Shown here: positions 1-7,688 of the stretch, piece after piece
Position numbering within the stretch: position 1 is the first letter of the stretch
Layout: every line of letters begins with the position of its first letter
NCBI GenBank assembly: GCA_023265365.1
Contig: JAHFTY010000014.1
Coordinates: 471-34,975 of the forward strand
DNA from: Acidobacteriota bacterium
Lineage (GTDB): Bacteria > Acidobacteriota > Terriglobia > 20CM-2-55-15
Reading direction: 5' to 3'
DNA: 34,505 nt
Notes under the pieces: generated by a model
Seen by the model: the letters and a program-made list of their open reading frames with translations, nothing else
Databases searched by the model: none
What the model was told of the DNA's origin: nothing
Program-made: the position numbers and the translations under genes

Positions 1-768
1 ACCGTCGGGTGAAACTTCCAGGCCGCGGATGCCCCACTGAAGAATCGCCGCAATATCCTGGCGCCGGCGGTGGTTCCGGATATCGGCAGGCTCGGCGACG
101 GATTTCTTCGCCGTGTCCGGTTTGAACAGCTTCTCGATCGAGATCTCGCCCGCCAGCAGCGCACAAAGGTCTGCCCGCGAAATGCGATCCTGCATGGCGA
201 TTCCAGCTCCGGTGCGGGTTGCCGGCGAGGCGCGCAATACTTTCTGCACGCGTTTCCATTCGCGGTCTGCAACGGGAGAGAGGTCGCCGTTCATGGCCAC
301 AACCTGGGCCAGAAGGTCCTGCGCGTGGGCCAGATCGTTGGCCTCGATATAGGCCCGGGCCATCCGATATTGAAGGGGCGCGTACTTGTTGCTGACGGCA
401 AGACCGTCGTTGAAATGCTTCCGGCATCGATCCAGCCAGTCCTGCGGCTCATGCAGGATGGTATGGAGACGGATCGCCGAAGCGTGAAACTCCAGCTTGT
501 CCTCCCGTGTTCTGGCCAACATTTCTGCGGTCTTCAGATTGCCGATGGCTTGCGCCCCGTCTCCCATCGACGCCTGAACCAGCGCCAGGCCGATTCGCGG
601 CGCGGCGGAACGCACATTTTGCCGAAGGGCGAGTTCGAATTCGTGCCGCGCCTCCGCGAGTTTCGATTCTTCGAACAATTTCCAGCCATTGCGGAGATTC
701 GTGGAACCCGGCGGCGCGGCCGCCGGCGTCTGCGCGAAGGTCAGGAGAATAACGAGCAACAAACTCAT
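1..768 (-). CDS. TPR protein with SLH-like C-terminal region (3' end off the window)
   Basis: The frame opens at an ATG at 768 and stays open to the window edge, so the stop lies outside and at least 256 residues are visible. The ATG overlaps the TGA of the upstream cyclase (ATGA), and a GGAGGTG ribosome site sits about six bases before it, which suggests translational coupling. Residues 1-18 form a short hydrophobic signal-like segment. Residues 20-165 read as helical TPR-like pairs (for example NGWKLFEESKLAEARHEFEL). From about residue 195 the sequence resembles an S-layer homology module (ISRADLCALLAGE, then IAAILQWGIRGLEVSPDG). Export and envelope attachment are inferred. The specific partner is unknown. 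Last visible gene of the leftward operon. Confidence 0.75.
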   Translation of the reverse strand, partial: MSLLLVILLTFAQTPAAAPPGSTNLRNGWKLFEESKLAEARHEFELALRQNVRSAAPRIGLALVQASMGDGAQAIGNLKTAEMLARTREDKLEFHASAIRLHTILHEPQDWLDRCRKHFNDGLAVSNKYAPLQYRMARAYIEANDLAHAQDLLAQVVAMNGDLSPVADREWKRVQKVLRASPATRTGAGIAMQDRISRADLCALLAGEISIEKLFKPDTAKKSVAEPADIRNHRRRQDIAAILQWGIRGLEVSPDG

Positions 769-2414
769 TGGACACCTCCGTGGGGCTTTGCGCCAAAAGT
801 CGCAGGGCTGAAGGATTCCCGGCCTTGGCTAGCGATCGGCGCCGGTACTGAGACGGAAGGAACGGTGGGAAACGTTGGGCTGAGGATTTCCCCGCCTTGG
901 CTAAGGCGGGGTGCCGCGAAGCGGCGGGGCGGTTCGTTGAAGAAAATCAATTTCTCGAATGGCACCACCCCGGCGCTTCGCGCCACCCCTCCTCGTCGAG
1001 GAGGGGAAAACGCTTTTCCCCGATTCCGGCTGATTTGGACAGCGGTGCCTCGGTTGAGGGGAAATGTTGGGCTGAGGATTTCCCCGCCTTGGCCAAGGCG
1101 GGGTGCCGCGAAGCGGCGGGGCGGTTCGTTGAACAAAATCAGTTTCTCGAACGGCGCCACGCCTCGGTTGAGGAGGGGAAATGTTGGACTCCAGGCCGAC
1201 TTTTTGGGCAAAGCCCCTCCGTGGTTGGAAAGCCAGCGATCGAGCGCGCTCAGTGCGGAGTCTGCCAGGGCGCGATCCACCGGTTCGTTCGGTTTGAAGA
1301 GATCTTCCCTGGGGAACAGACCGTTTTCAGTCGCACTGACGGCCGCATTGAAAAAGGGCCGTCCTGTGGGAACGTCCGCAAAAGGCGAGACATCGAGGCC
1401 CAGGTGCGCAGTGGAAATCGAAGCGTCTCCGGTCGCGAGGATCATGAGGTCTTCGAGAAGGATGGCGAACTCGCCCCGCGTGACGGTCTCGTTCATGGTC
1501 TCGCCGGAAGATTCCTTGAATATCCGGAAAGACCCGGCCAGGAACGCGTCCCGCGAAATGGGCTTTCCGTTTGCGGTCAGAATCTTTTGAACGCCGTCGC
1601 GTTCCATCAGGATTTGAAGAAGGTCTCCCCGGGTCAGCGGACGGATCTCCGGTGTGGCCGGTGTTGGCAGGCTCTGGGTCTTGCCGGCCGGCTGACCCAC
1701 AGCCTGCTGCGCCGCGGGGGGAACAGGGGATTGCATCGACAATATTTTCCAGGAGACCAGGGCGAGCGCCAGACCGATGCCAAGCGCAATCATCCAATGT
1801 CGTAGTGGAAAGTCGGGAACGGCGCGCGCCTTCGACAGATCGAAGGATTCCCAGTTCAGCTTATGGAGCCGGATCGTTTCGACCTTCCCTTTCAATTCCA
1901 CAGGACCGACTTCGGTCAGCGTGAACCCGAGCGTCTGTGCAACCTCCGCCATGCTCTCGGAAATGTAAATGTGGTCCGGTTCGGATTGATGTTCAACTCT
2001 CGATGCCGTATTGACGACATCGCCGTAAACATCGTGTTCCTTTTCCAGACCCATTCCGGAATGCATGCCGATCCGAATATGGATCTGTTGATTCGGCGCC
2101 CGGTGGCCGTTGTATTCCTTCAGGGCTTTCTGCATCGCACAGGCGCCCAGGATCGCGTTCGCAGGCTTGTTGAACACCGCCATGATCGCATCGCCAATCG
2201 TCTTCACGATCCGGCCACGGTATTTCTTGATCAGCGGAAAGAGCAATGTGTTGTGACGATGGATCATGGCCATGCCTTCGACATCGCCTTCCATCGAGAA
2301 GAAACTCGTCGAACCCCGGATGTCCGTGAAGAGGATGGTCACGGGTTTCTTCCGGCTCTCGATCTGTGCTTCGGCATCGTTCCGGGCTTTGAGCAGTTCT
2401 TCTATCTTATCCAC
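765..2414 (-). CDS. Class III adenylate/guanylate cyclase with TM helix, SLH-like region and repeat-coded tail
   Basis: An N-terminal class III cyclase catalytic domain (about residues 20-190) carries both metal-binding aspartates (D31 in TILFTDIRGST, D75 in TIGDAIMAVF) and the NTASR asparagine/arginine pair (N135, R139), so it should form cAMP or cGMP in the cytoplasm. One transmembrane helix follows (about 207-225), then a linker and an SLH-like region (about 260-400; VTRGEFAILLEDL, SPFADVP, PVDRALADSAL) that should lie outside the membrane. The last roughly 145 residues are encoded by two copies of the dispersed element and read FNEPPRRFAAPRLGQGGEIL-like twice. I chose a GTG at 2414 because AGGAG lies about 11 bases upstream. 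An in-frame GTG at 2426 touches that site and is less likely. The stop overlaps the next gene's ATG. Confidence is high for the cyclase and moderate for the start. Confidence 0.88.
   Translation of the reverse strand: MDKIEELLKARNDAEAQIESRKKPVTILFTDIRGSTSFFSMEGDVEGMAMIHRHNTLLFPLIKKYRGRIVKTIGDAIMAVFNKPANAILGACAMQKALKEYNGHRAPNQQIHIRIGMHSGMGLEKEHDVYGDVVNTASRVEHQSEPDHIYISESMAEVAQTLGFTLTEVGPVELKGKVETIRLHKLNWESFDLSKARAVPDFPLRHWMIALGIGLALALVSWKILSMQSPVPPAAQQAVGQPAGKTQSLPTPATPEIRPLTRGDLLQILMERDGVQKILTANGKPISRDAFLAGSFRIFKESSGETMNETVTRGEFAILLEDLMILATGDASISTAHLGLDVSPFADVPTGRPFFNAAVSATENGLFPREDLFKPNEPVDRALADSALSALDRWLSNHGGALPKKSAWSPTFPLLNRGVAPFEKLILFNEPPRRFAAPRLGQGGEILSPTFPLNRGTAVQISRNRGKAFSPPRRGGVARSAGVVPFEKLIFFNEPPRRFAAPRLSQGGEILSPTFPTVPSVSVPAPIASQGRESFSPATFGAKPHGGVQ
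890..1006 (-). repeat. Dispersed composite palindromic element, copy A1
   Basis: A complete copy. It begins with a perfect CCCCGCCTTGG/CTAAGGCGGGG-type palindrome (890-911), passes through GCCGCGAAGCGGC and GGCGCTTCGCGCC hairpins, and ends with a CCCCTCCTC/GAGGAGGGG palindrome (986-1006). Flanks also match other copies: AAAACGCTTTTCCCCGATT on one side and the TTGGGCTGAGGATTT block on the other. It lies inside the cyclase reading frame and encodes part of its C-terminal tail. Minus is assigned because it is inverted relative to the copies further right. Confidence 0.9.
1082..1178 (-). repeat. Dispersed composite palindromic element, copy A2 (one end degenerate)
   Basis: This second copy sits 75 bases from A1 in the same orientation. 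The CCCCGCCTT/AAGGCGGGG palindrome (1082-1103) and the GCCGCGAAGCGGCGGGGCGG block are intact. The other palindrome has decayed to GCCTCGGTTGAGGAGGGG (1161-1178), and most of the second half-element is missing. A further fragment, GCCTCGGTTGAGGGG, lies between A1 and A2 near 1048. Like A1, it is read in frame as the tail of the cyclase. Just beyond it, about 1187-1211, is a block (GGCCGACTTTTTGGG) that recurs near 15114-15128. Confidence 0.85.
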
Positions 2415-2441
2415 CGAAACATCCACTCCTGGTTTGTGCGA

Positions 2442-3278
2442 TCACCGTTTGACCACCGTCGGAAGAGCCTTCGTCGCTTCGAGCATGGACTTGGCGTGCG
2501 ACTGGTCTTCCATGACGTAGTTCAGTCCCGCCAGCGTCATCATCGCGACGAGAACGAGCCACAATAGAGGATCTTTTCGCTGGAAGAGCTTGGTCCAGTG
2601 GTTCTGCCAGGCGCTTGCAAACCAGATCAACGTCGTGCACAGCGAGGTGAGTATGGCGATCAACGCCTTGGTGTTCCTGGGGAGCAGAGGCTTCAAGCGA
2701 TTCAGAATTGTTCCTTTGACGGACTCGTCCTGAGTCGCCAGCACCGAAGCGATCTGCTGCGCGACGTAGGCGGAATTGAGGGCGAAGGGCGACTGGGGGT
2801 AGTCCTTCAGAAGCGTCGTGAAATGAAAGAGCGCGACGGGAGCGTTGGCCTCCTGCACATGGATCATCCCCAGGTAGAAATGAGCGCTGTCGAGCCGGAC
2901 CTGCCCCTGGTACTGATTGATGACCGCTTGCAGAACCTCGCGCGCGTACCGCCGCGAAGACGGGTCGTTTTTCTGGAAAAGAATCTGTCCGGCCATTTGC
3001 ATCGCGCCGGCTTTGTCTGCGGGCGCCGGCCTTTCGGCGTAGACGGCGCCCAGGGCGGACACGGCGTCGTCGTATCGTTCCGCCTTGAAAGATTGATCCG
3101 CGAAATCCATCTTGTCCGTTCCGAAAGGAATCGCGACGGCCTTCGGATAGAAGAACGGGTTTTCGGCCGAGACCGCTGCCTTCGCCGGCAAGCCGGTTGC
3201 GGGAGCGCCGGGGTTCAACACAAAGTAAGCCGCGATGGCGAGGGCAGGGATCAGGACGACAAGCAGCCACGGTTTCAC
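2442..3278 (-). CDS. Membrane-anchored TPR-like protein
   Basis: A 278-residue protein with an N-terminal hydrophobic anchor (about residues 3-21, LLVVLIPALAIAAYFVL), a helical repeat region (about 55-190) of TPR or outer-membrane-assembly lipoprotein type (DFADQSFKAERYDDAVSALG, then LDSAHFYLGMIHVQ), and two further hydrophobic segments near the C-terminus (about 203-222 and 236-254). The start is a GTG at 3278. An AGGAC ribosome site overlaps the TAA of the upstream gene (TAAGGAC), so the two are probably translationally coupled. Fifteen bases or slightly more separate it from the cyclase. It is likely a scaffold protein in the same membrane complex. The family is not recognised beyond TPR-like helices. 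Confidence 0.8.
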   Translation of the reverse strand: MKPWLLVVLIPALAIAAYFVLNPGAPATGLPAKAAVSAENPFFYPKAVAIPFGTDKMDFADQSFKAERYDDAVSALGAVYAERPAPADKAGAMQMAGQILFQKNDPSSRRYAREVLQAVINQYQGQVRLDSAHFYLGMIHVQEANAPVALFHFTTLLKDYPQSPFALNSAYVAQQIASVLATQDESVKGTILNRLKPLLPRNTKALIAILTSLCTTLIWFASAWQNHWTKLFQRKDPLLWLVLVAMMTLAGLNYVMEDQSHAKSMLEATKALPTVVKR

Positions 3279-3289
3279 GGAAAACGTCC

Positions 3290-4195
3290 TTACTGTCCGA
3301 TGAGGAAGACAACCCGCGCCTTGTTCAGGAACGCATTTTTCTTGTTTGCTTCATAGACCTTCTGCGCATCGTCGTTCTTCAGAACGGCGTCGACGCCGGT
3401 CAGTGTCGAACCCCGGACGGTCAGGATCGACGTGGCGCCCATGTCTTCAAGCACTTCTTTCGCTTTCTGTTCGTTGTTCGTGTACTGCGCGGCGCCCCGT
3501 GTATTGAGGACTTCGAGCCGTACGTCTTTAGGACTGTAAACGACAGCGCCGCTGTCGGTCAGGATGCGCGGCAAGGGTGCGGGAGAAAAATCCCGCGGCA
3601 CACGGACGATCAGACCGTCCGCTGCGGGGGCCGGCGCGGGAGTCGCCTGCGGCGGCGCCGGGGCGGGCGTGGGGGCCGGCGGCGTAAAGACGGGGACCGG
3701 AGCGGCCTTGTCGCGTTTCTCGTATTCCGCCACCAGCATCGGCATCACTTCTTTGTACACGCCTTTTGGACCGGTCAGCGGAACCCGCATCGTGATTTCG
3801 ACCTTCCCGTTTTTCGAAGGGTCGGGCCCGATGAAGTCGTTCATCGAGGTTTCGCTGATGATGGTGATGCGGTCGAGGCTGAGATTCTGTGTGATCTGGG
3901 TGGTGATCAAGTCGCGGAGAGTTTCGTTTTTGGAGACGATGGTGTCTGACGTCAGCCTCATCGTTCCGATCGTTTCGGCGATGGCCCGCCTGGCGACGAC
4001 TTCCGCCGCCCGGTACGCAGTCGTGTATTGTTGCTGCGGGCTGCGCGCGTCGCTTGACGGGATTCCCAGTCCTTTCACTTCGATGTAACCGCCGTCGTAG
4101 TAATTAATGACGCCGGTTCTGCTTTGTCCCCGCGCCATGAAGGCCGCGCCCAGCAGCAGTACCAATACGAGTCTTGCTTTCTTCACCTTTTGCAT
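3290..4195 (-). CDS. Exported LPP20/FlgT-like protein
   Basis: 301 residues with a signal peptide (KKARLVLVLLLGAAFMARGQ). Residues 30-165 resemble the LPP20/FlgT N-terminal fold: a short strand (YIEVKGLGIP) followed by a long helix of alternating Ala/Arg (YRAAEVVARRAIAETIGTM) and later strands (KVEITMRVPL). A Pro/Ala-rich linker (about 178-205) leads to a C-terminal domain (about 206-301) containing LIVRVPRDFSPAPLPRI and a region ending in ARVVFLIGQ. A strong AGGAGGGG ribosome site lies four bases before the ATG. The protein is probably periplasmic or outer-membrane associated. The family assignment rests on fold-like motifs and is moderate. Relatives within the operon are the two DUF4384 proteins at 5828 and 6772. 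Confidence 0.75.
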   Translation of the reverse strand: MQKVKKARLVLVLLLGAAFMARGQSRTGVINYYDGGYIEVKGLGIPSSDARSPQQQYTTAYRAAEVVARRAIAETIGTMRLTSDTIVSKNETLRDLITTQITQNLSLDRITIISETSMNDFIGPDPSKNGKVEITMRVPLTGPKGVYKEVMPMLVAEYEKRDKAAPVPVFTPPAPTPAPAPPQATPAPAPAADGLIVRVPRDFSPAPLPRILTDSGAVVYSPKDVRLEVLNTRGAAQYTNNEQKAKEVLEDMGATSILTVRGSTLTGVDAVLKNDDAQKVYEANKKNAFLNKARVVFLIGQ

Positions 4196-4222
4196 CGTCC
4201 CCTCCTCCGCGTTTTCCGGAAA

Positions 4223-5821
4223 TCAGTTGGCCGTGGATAACTGCGCTCCGGGATAGTACGTGTTCAGAATTTTTCGGTACGGCACCTTCTGTTCGGCCAT
4301 TCCCTTGGCGCCATACTGGCTGAGGCCGACGCCATGGCCCCATCCGCCGCCTGTCATTTCAAGGGTTGCCGTGGAACCGGCGCCGGCAATTTTGATGGAC
4401 ATCAGGATTTCGGGCAGGTTTTCCGGCTGCATCTTCGATCCGGCGTACATGTTGATCGCGCGGCGGAATTCCGTTCGGGTGTGCAGCCGTTTCTGTCCGT
4501 TGGCGTGTTCGACAATGAGTTCCACGAGCCGTCCGGATGGGCAGGTTTTCACGGGAATGATCCGCCGGATGCCGGTAATGCCGTAGCCCGCTTTCTGCAG
4601 CGCCGCCTCCACGGCGGCAAGAGAGAACGTTCGTGTCCATTTGCCCCATTGCTGCTGGCTGGAATAGCTGTCCGGCACGAATTTCAAATACGGGAAGGCC
4701 TTGCCGAACACGGCTTCCGGATCGGCGGTCGTTCCTCCGTTGTTGGCCGTGAAATAGGCCAGCAACGGTTTCCCTTCATAAGTGAGGATCTCTCCGCGCG
4801 TGGCGTCCACCGCCTGACGTCCGGCCGCGGTTTCGCTCCGTGCTCCGTTGTAGGCCTGGCTGCGTGTGTCGTCGAAAACGTCGAACCGCGCCGCGTCGTG
4901 CGGGTGGGCCATGTGATAGGACGCGTAAGTTCGCGCGGCGACCGCCTGGGCCTTCAAGGCTTCGGCGGGCCAGTGCGAAGGCATCTCCGAGTTGAGGACA
5001 CTGGCGATGTAGTCTTCGAGCGGCACCTCATTCACGACGAGGATCGTCGAAGTGTCGGGCCAGAGCACGATGTCCCCGCGATAACGGATCCCGTCGACCA
5101 GAAGCGGAGCCGTGGATGCGATCCGGGAACTGCCGTGAAGATCGGGAAGGTTCACCGTCACTGTCAGTCCCGCTTCGTGACCATCCCGCGTCAGCGCCAT
5201 GGCCGAACTGACGGTCACCGATTTCGCGTTTTTCAGCGCGATACGAATGCGAGTCGATGAGACCGTCCGCGCCGGCTTCGGCCGATCGTTGCCGGGCGGA
5301 TCCACCTTCAGCGGCGGCCGGCTGTCGGGACTGGGCAAAGGGAGGTTCCTGGCAATGCGCTCCAGCATGAACGTGGCGGTCGTGGCCCGTCCGCCCCTCG
5401 GGAATTCTCTGAGATATCTCTGGAACAGCGGCGCGGCGTTCGCCGGATCGCCGGCGCTGTATCGCGCAAAACCGGACTGAAAAATCGCCGGTTCGTAAAA
5501 AGCCGTGTTCTGAAAGTTCTGGAGAATGCCGTCATATTCGCGAACCGCGGCCGGCGGATCGTCGAGGAACGTCAAAAGAAGGGTTGCCTTCTGGGAACTT
5601 GCTTCGGCGCGAATGGCCGGGTCCTGGGCGGTATCGAAGGCGGTATTCAGATCTTCGAGAGCTTCAAGGTACTTCCCGACGTCGGTCCAGTAGCTCGCTT
5701 CGTTAATGTAAAAGCGCGCCATCGCATCCGGCGGCAGTTGTTGCGCGCGACTCTCAGCCGGAAATCCGGCGGCGAACAAAAGCGTGAGGATCATCCATCG
5801 ATGTCTTGCCATAACAAGCAT
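4223..5821 (-). CDS. SpoIID/LytB-domain protein with N-terminal TPR region
   Basis: 532 residues. Residues 1-27 are a signal peptide. Residues 35-160 are TPR-like helices (YLEALEDLNTAFDTA, FARYSAGDPANAAPLFQRYL). Residues about 188-530 form a SpoIID-type domain: VNEVPLEDYIASVLNSEMP carries the glutamate (E279) at the position of the catalytic glutamate of sporulation SpoIID, followed by AEALKAQAVAARTYA and, near the C-terminus, GGGWGHGVGLSQYGAKGMA. Family knowledge: SpoIID is a lytic transglycosylase acting on denuded peptidoglycan. Whether this one cleaves glycan or only binds it is inferred. The ATG is six bases after the previous TAA. A second in-frame ATG three codons on is possible. This gene gives the operon a cell-wall remodelling activity. 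Confidence 0.9.
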   Translation of the reverse strand: MLVMARHRWMILTLLFAAGFPAESRAQQLPPDAMARFYINEASYWTDVGKYLEALEDLNTAFDTAQDPAIRAEASSQKATLLLTFLDDPPAAVREYDGILQNFQNTAFYEPAIFQSGFARYSAGDPANAAPLFQRYLREFPRGGRATTATFMLERIARNLPLPSPDSRPPLKVDPPGNDRPKPARTVSSTRIRIALKNAKSVTVSSAMALTRDGHEAGLTVTVNLPDLHGSSRIASTAPLLVDGIRYRGDIVLWPDTSTILVVNEVPLEDYIASVLNSEMPSHWPAEALKAQAVAARTYASYHMAHPHDAARFDVFDDTRSQAYNGARSETAAGRQAVDATRGEILTYEGKPLLAYFTANNGGTTADPEAVFGKAFPYLKFVPDSYSSQQQWGKWTRTFSLAAVEAALQKAGYGITGIRRIIPVKTCPSGRLVELIVEHANGQKRLHTRTEFRRAINMYAGSKMQPENLPEILMSIKIAGAGSTATLEMTGGGWGHGVGLSQYGAKGMAEQKVPYRKILNTYYPGAQLSTAN

Positions 5822-5827
5822 GCGCCG

Positions 5828-6682
5828 TTACTTACCGATGATTCGATATGTGGTGACGTTTTGCACCCAGTTGGCGTCGCCGAGTTCAAACAGTTTTCTT
5901 GCAAGGGTCTTGATGGTGCCGGTGTTGCGCGGATCGATTTGTTTCAATTTGGCTTCCATGAATTCCCTGCCGACGAGATCGACATCCTTTTTTGTCGCGA
6001 TGACGACAATCGATTCCTGGGCATCGCGCTGGTTCGGCAGCAGGCCGGCGACGAGCCGGATGCCTTGTTCCTCTTCGGCCGCGGTCGGGAACTGCAGGTC
6101 GGTATTTGCCTTGATAAACCGGCTGGGATGCTGGGAGTTCGGTATGAGCACGGTCACCGTTCCGTCCGCGAATACGTCGAAAACATGAATGTAGGCATCG
6201 GCGGACGATCGAACCGTCAGATGAAGACGGTCGCCGTCGCGGAAGATGCTGTCCTGATCGACCTTCACCAGAACGGTGAAGGTGGGGTCCTCCTTGATCT
6301 CGCGAGGCGGCGTGACCTGGGCATCGACCACGATGCTGTATTTGAGGGCCTCGCCTTCGTGGATCCAACTGCTGGTCAGGACCTTGTAGTCCTCGACCAT
6401 GCCGGTCGAATACGCCTGAACCAGATCCAGAAGAAGAGCGTTGTTGTTCACCGCCGTCAGCGATCGCACCTTGGTGCCGTTGGCCTTTTCCACGGCTCTG
6501 GCCAGCGCCGTTTGAAGCGCGCGATTCTGCACGTCCTGCTGGCTCTCTCGAGGCCCCATGACCTCATCGGCTTTGCCGAGCGCCTTTCGAAGCTCCATCG
6601 CCTGCCGATTGGCCTGTCCCGCCAGCGAAAGGGCAACGCCGCATAGGGCGATCGAAGAAAACAAAACAAACCGGCTACGCAT
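5828..6682 (-). CDS. Exported DUF4384 protein
   Basis: 284 residues from the ATG at 6682, chosen because it opens a clear signal peptide (MRSRFVLFSSIALCGVALSL) and follows GTGGAG by eight bases. The frame is open further upstream but that part looks non-coding. Residues about 35-140 resemble the FlgT/LPP20-like N-domain (RALQTALARAVEKANGTKV, then STGMVEDYKVL). Residues about 145-225 match DUF4384 (FTVLVKVDQDSIFRDGDRLH, ADAYIHVFDVFADGTVTVLI, PN). DUF4384 domains often accompany secreted caspase-like or kinase proteins, as here. The biochemical role is unknown. It is followed after five bases by the SpoIID gene. Confidence 0.82.
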   Translation of the reverse strand: MRSRFVLFSSIALCGVALSLAGQANRQAMELRKALGKADEVMGPRESQQDVQNRALQTALARAVEKANGTKVRSLTAVNNNALLLDLVQAYSTGMVEDYKVLTSSWIHEGEALKYSIVVDAQVTPPREIKEDPTFTVLVKVDQDSIFRDGDRLHLTVRSSADAYIHVFDVFADGTVTVLIPNSQHPSRFIKANTDLQFPTAAEEEQGIRLVAGLLPNQRDAQESIVVIATKKDVDLVGREFMEAKLKQIDPRNTGTIKTLARKLFELGDANWVQNVTTYRIIGK

Positions 6683-6714
6683 GATTCGAACTCCACGGTT
6701 GTGCATGAATGGGA

Positions 6715-6732
6715 ACCACCCCGGCGCTTCGC
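6715..6732 (-). repeat. Remnant of the dispersed composite element
   Basis: ACCACCCCGGCGCTTCGC is identical to the centre of one half-element of copy A1, but neither outer palindrome nor the other half is present. It lies in the 89-bp gap between the two DUF4384 genes, the widest gap within this part of the operon. It could be a decayed insertion. Because it is only 18 bases, chance or partial similarity is possible. Confidence 0.5.
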
Positions 6733-6771
6733 AAAATCTTTCGGGGGACTCGTCAACCCGGAACCCGCGCC

Positions 6772-7680
6772 TCATGGGCGTTTCGCGGATCGATGGGCGG
6801 CGGTCGCTTTGCTCATCGTGACGACCGCGACGGACGCCTCGGCCCACTGCGCCGCTGTGCTGTCGCCGGCCTTGATCTGCAAACCCCGGGTGGCATTCTG
6901 AAGGCCGCGGAGATAGCCGGCGCCCGGTTCTGTCGTTTTGGAGGTCATCAGGGCCCCTTCGAACGGCTTCGTGCTCGCGATTGCTTTGATGGCTTCGGCG
7001 CCGAACGGTTCCTGCACGACGAATTTCTGAGTGTCCGCGCTGCCGCCAAAGGTGGTGACGCGGCCGGCGCGTATGAACGCGTCGCCGGAGTAGACGTTGG
7101 GGACCAGGTGGACCACGGTTCCATCCGCCTGGAAGTAATCCAGCTTGAGAAAAACATCGCGATCGGACTGCACGGAAATCGTGATCGGGTCGCCTTCCAG
7201 GTAGGGGGCCGATTTATCCGTCCAGACCTTCAATCCAATCGTGTTCTGAGGTGAAAGCACTGCGGTCTGAGCCGCGCGGGCAACCTCGTTCGCCTTGATG
7301 CGCTGTTCGATCAGTTGATCCATCTGGGCCGGATCGATCATGCCCGTCACATTGACGCAGACCGTCCGGTCCTTCGATTCCATCTGGCTTTCCACGTTTC
7401 GCAGCAATCCGGCGCTGATGCTCTGAACGAGGTCTTCCTGAAGCTCGGAATTCCGGATTCGAGTCAGGGAATCCACATACACGCGATAGCTGCTGACCGC
7501 CTTTTCATGAGCGATGGCTTCGGCCGCTCTCTGGGCCTGCCGTGGACTCTCGTCGTCGCCGTAGGTGTAGCAGCCGCGTCCTTTGACTTCTGCCAGTCCG
7601 GACCGGGATTGGAGCGCGAAGCCGCTGACTGCGGCAGCCATAACGTACACGGCAACAACCACCAAAACACGTTTACTCAT
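6772..7680 (-). CDS. Exported DUF4384 protein (second copy)
   Basis: 302 residues from the ATG at 7680, which begins a signal peptide (MSKRVLVVVAVYVMAAAVSG). A TTG at 7692 overlapping the upstream TGA is an alternative, but GGAAG is better spaced for the ATG. The N-terminal domain (about 26-130) starts LAEVKGRGCYTYG and contains an Ala-rich helix (QAQRAAEAIAHEKAVSSYRV), like the LPP20/FlgT-type domain of the gene at 3290. The DUF4384 region follows (about 150-245: LKVWTDKSAPYLEGDPITI, DVFLKLDYFQADGTVVHLVP). The role is unknown. Together with the gene at 5828 it forms a diverged tandem pair. Confidence 0.82.
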   Translation of the reverse strand: MSKRVLVVVAVYVMAAAVSGFALQSRSGLAEVKGRGCYTYGDDESPRQAQRAAEAIAHEKAVSSYRVYVDSLTRIRNSELQEDLVQSISAGLLRNVESQMESKDRTVCVNVTGMIDPAQMDQLIEQRIKANEVARAAQTAVLSPQNTIGLKVWTDKSAPYLEGDPITISVQSDRDVFLKLDYFQADGTVVHLVPNVYSGDAFIRAGRVTTFGGSADTQKFVVQEPFGAEAIKAIASTKPFEGALMTSKTTEPGAGYLRGLQNATRGLQIKAGDSTAAQWAEASVAVVTMSKATAAHRSAKRP

Positions 7681-7688
7681 GCGCGGAT

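Noticed and set aside
871-1230. Possible CRISPR-like array of repeats
   Set aside because: There are only two long, unequal copies with internal palindromes, and the same element occurs singly elsewhere. There are no regular spacers and no cas genes.
70-1590. A 506-codon open frame on the plus strand
   Set aside because: It runs antisense to the TPR/SLH-like gene, the repeats and the cyclase, whose minus-strand frames have recognisable domains. The plus frame gives no family motif and is explained by GC-rich shadowing.
3940-3956. GGTGTCTGACGTCAGC as a fourth copy of the dispersed palindrome
   Set aside because: Only one arm resembles the element and it lies within a well-supported coding region; likely chance.
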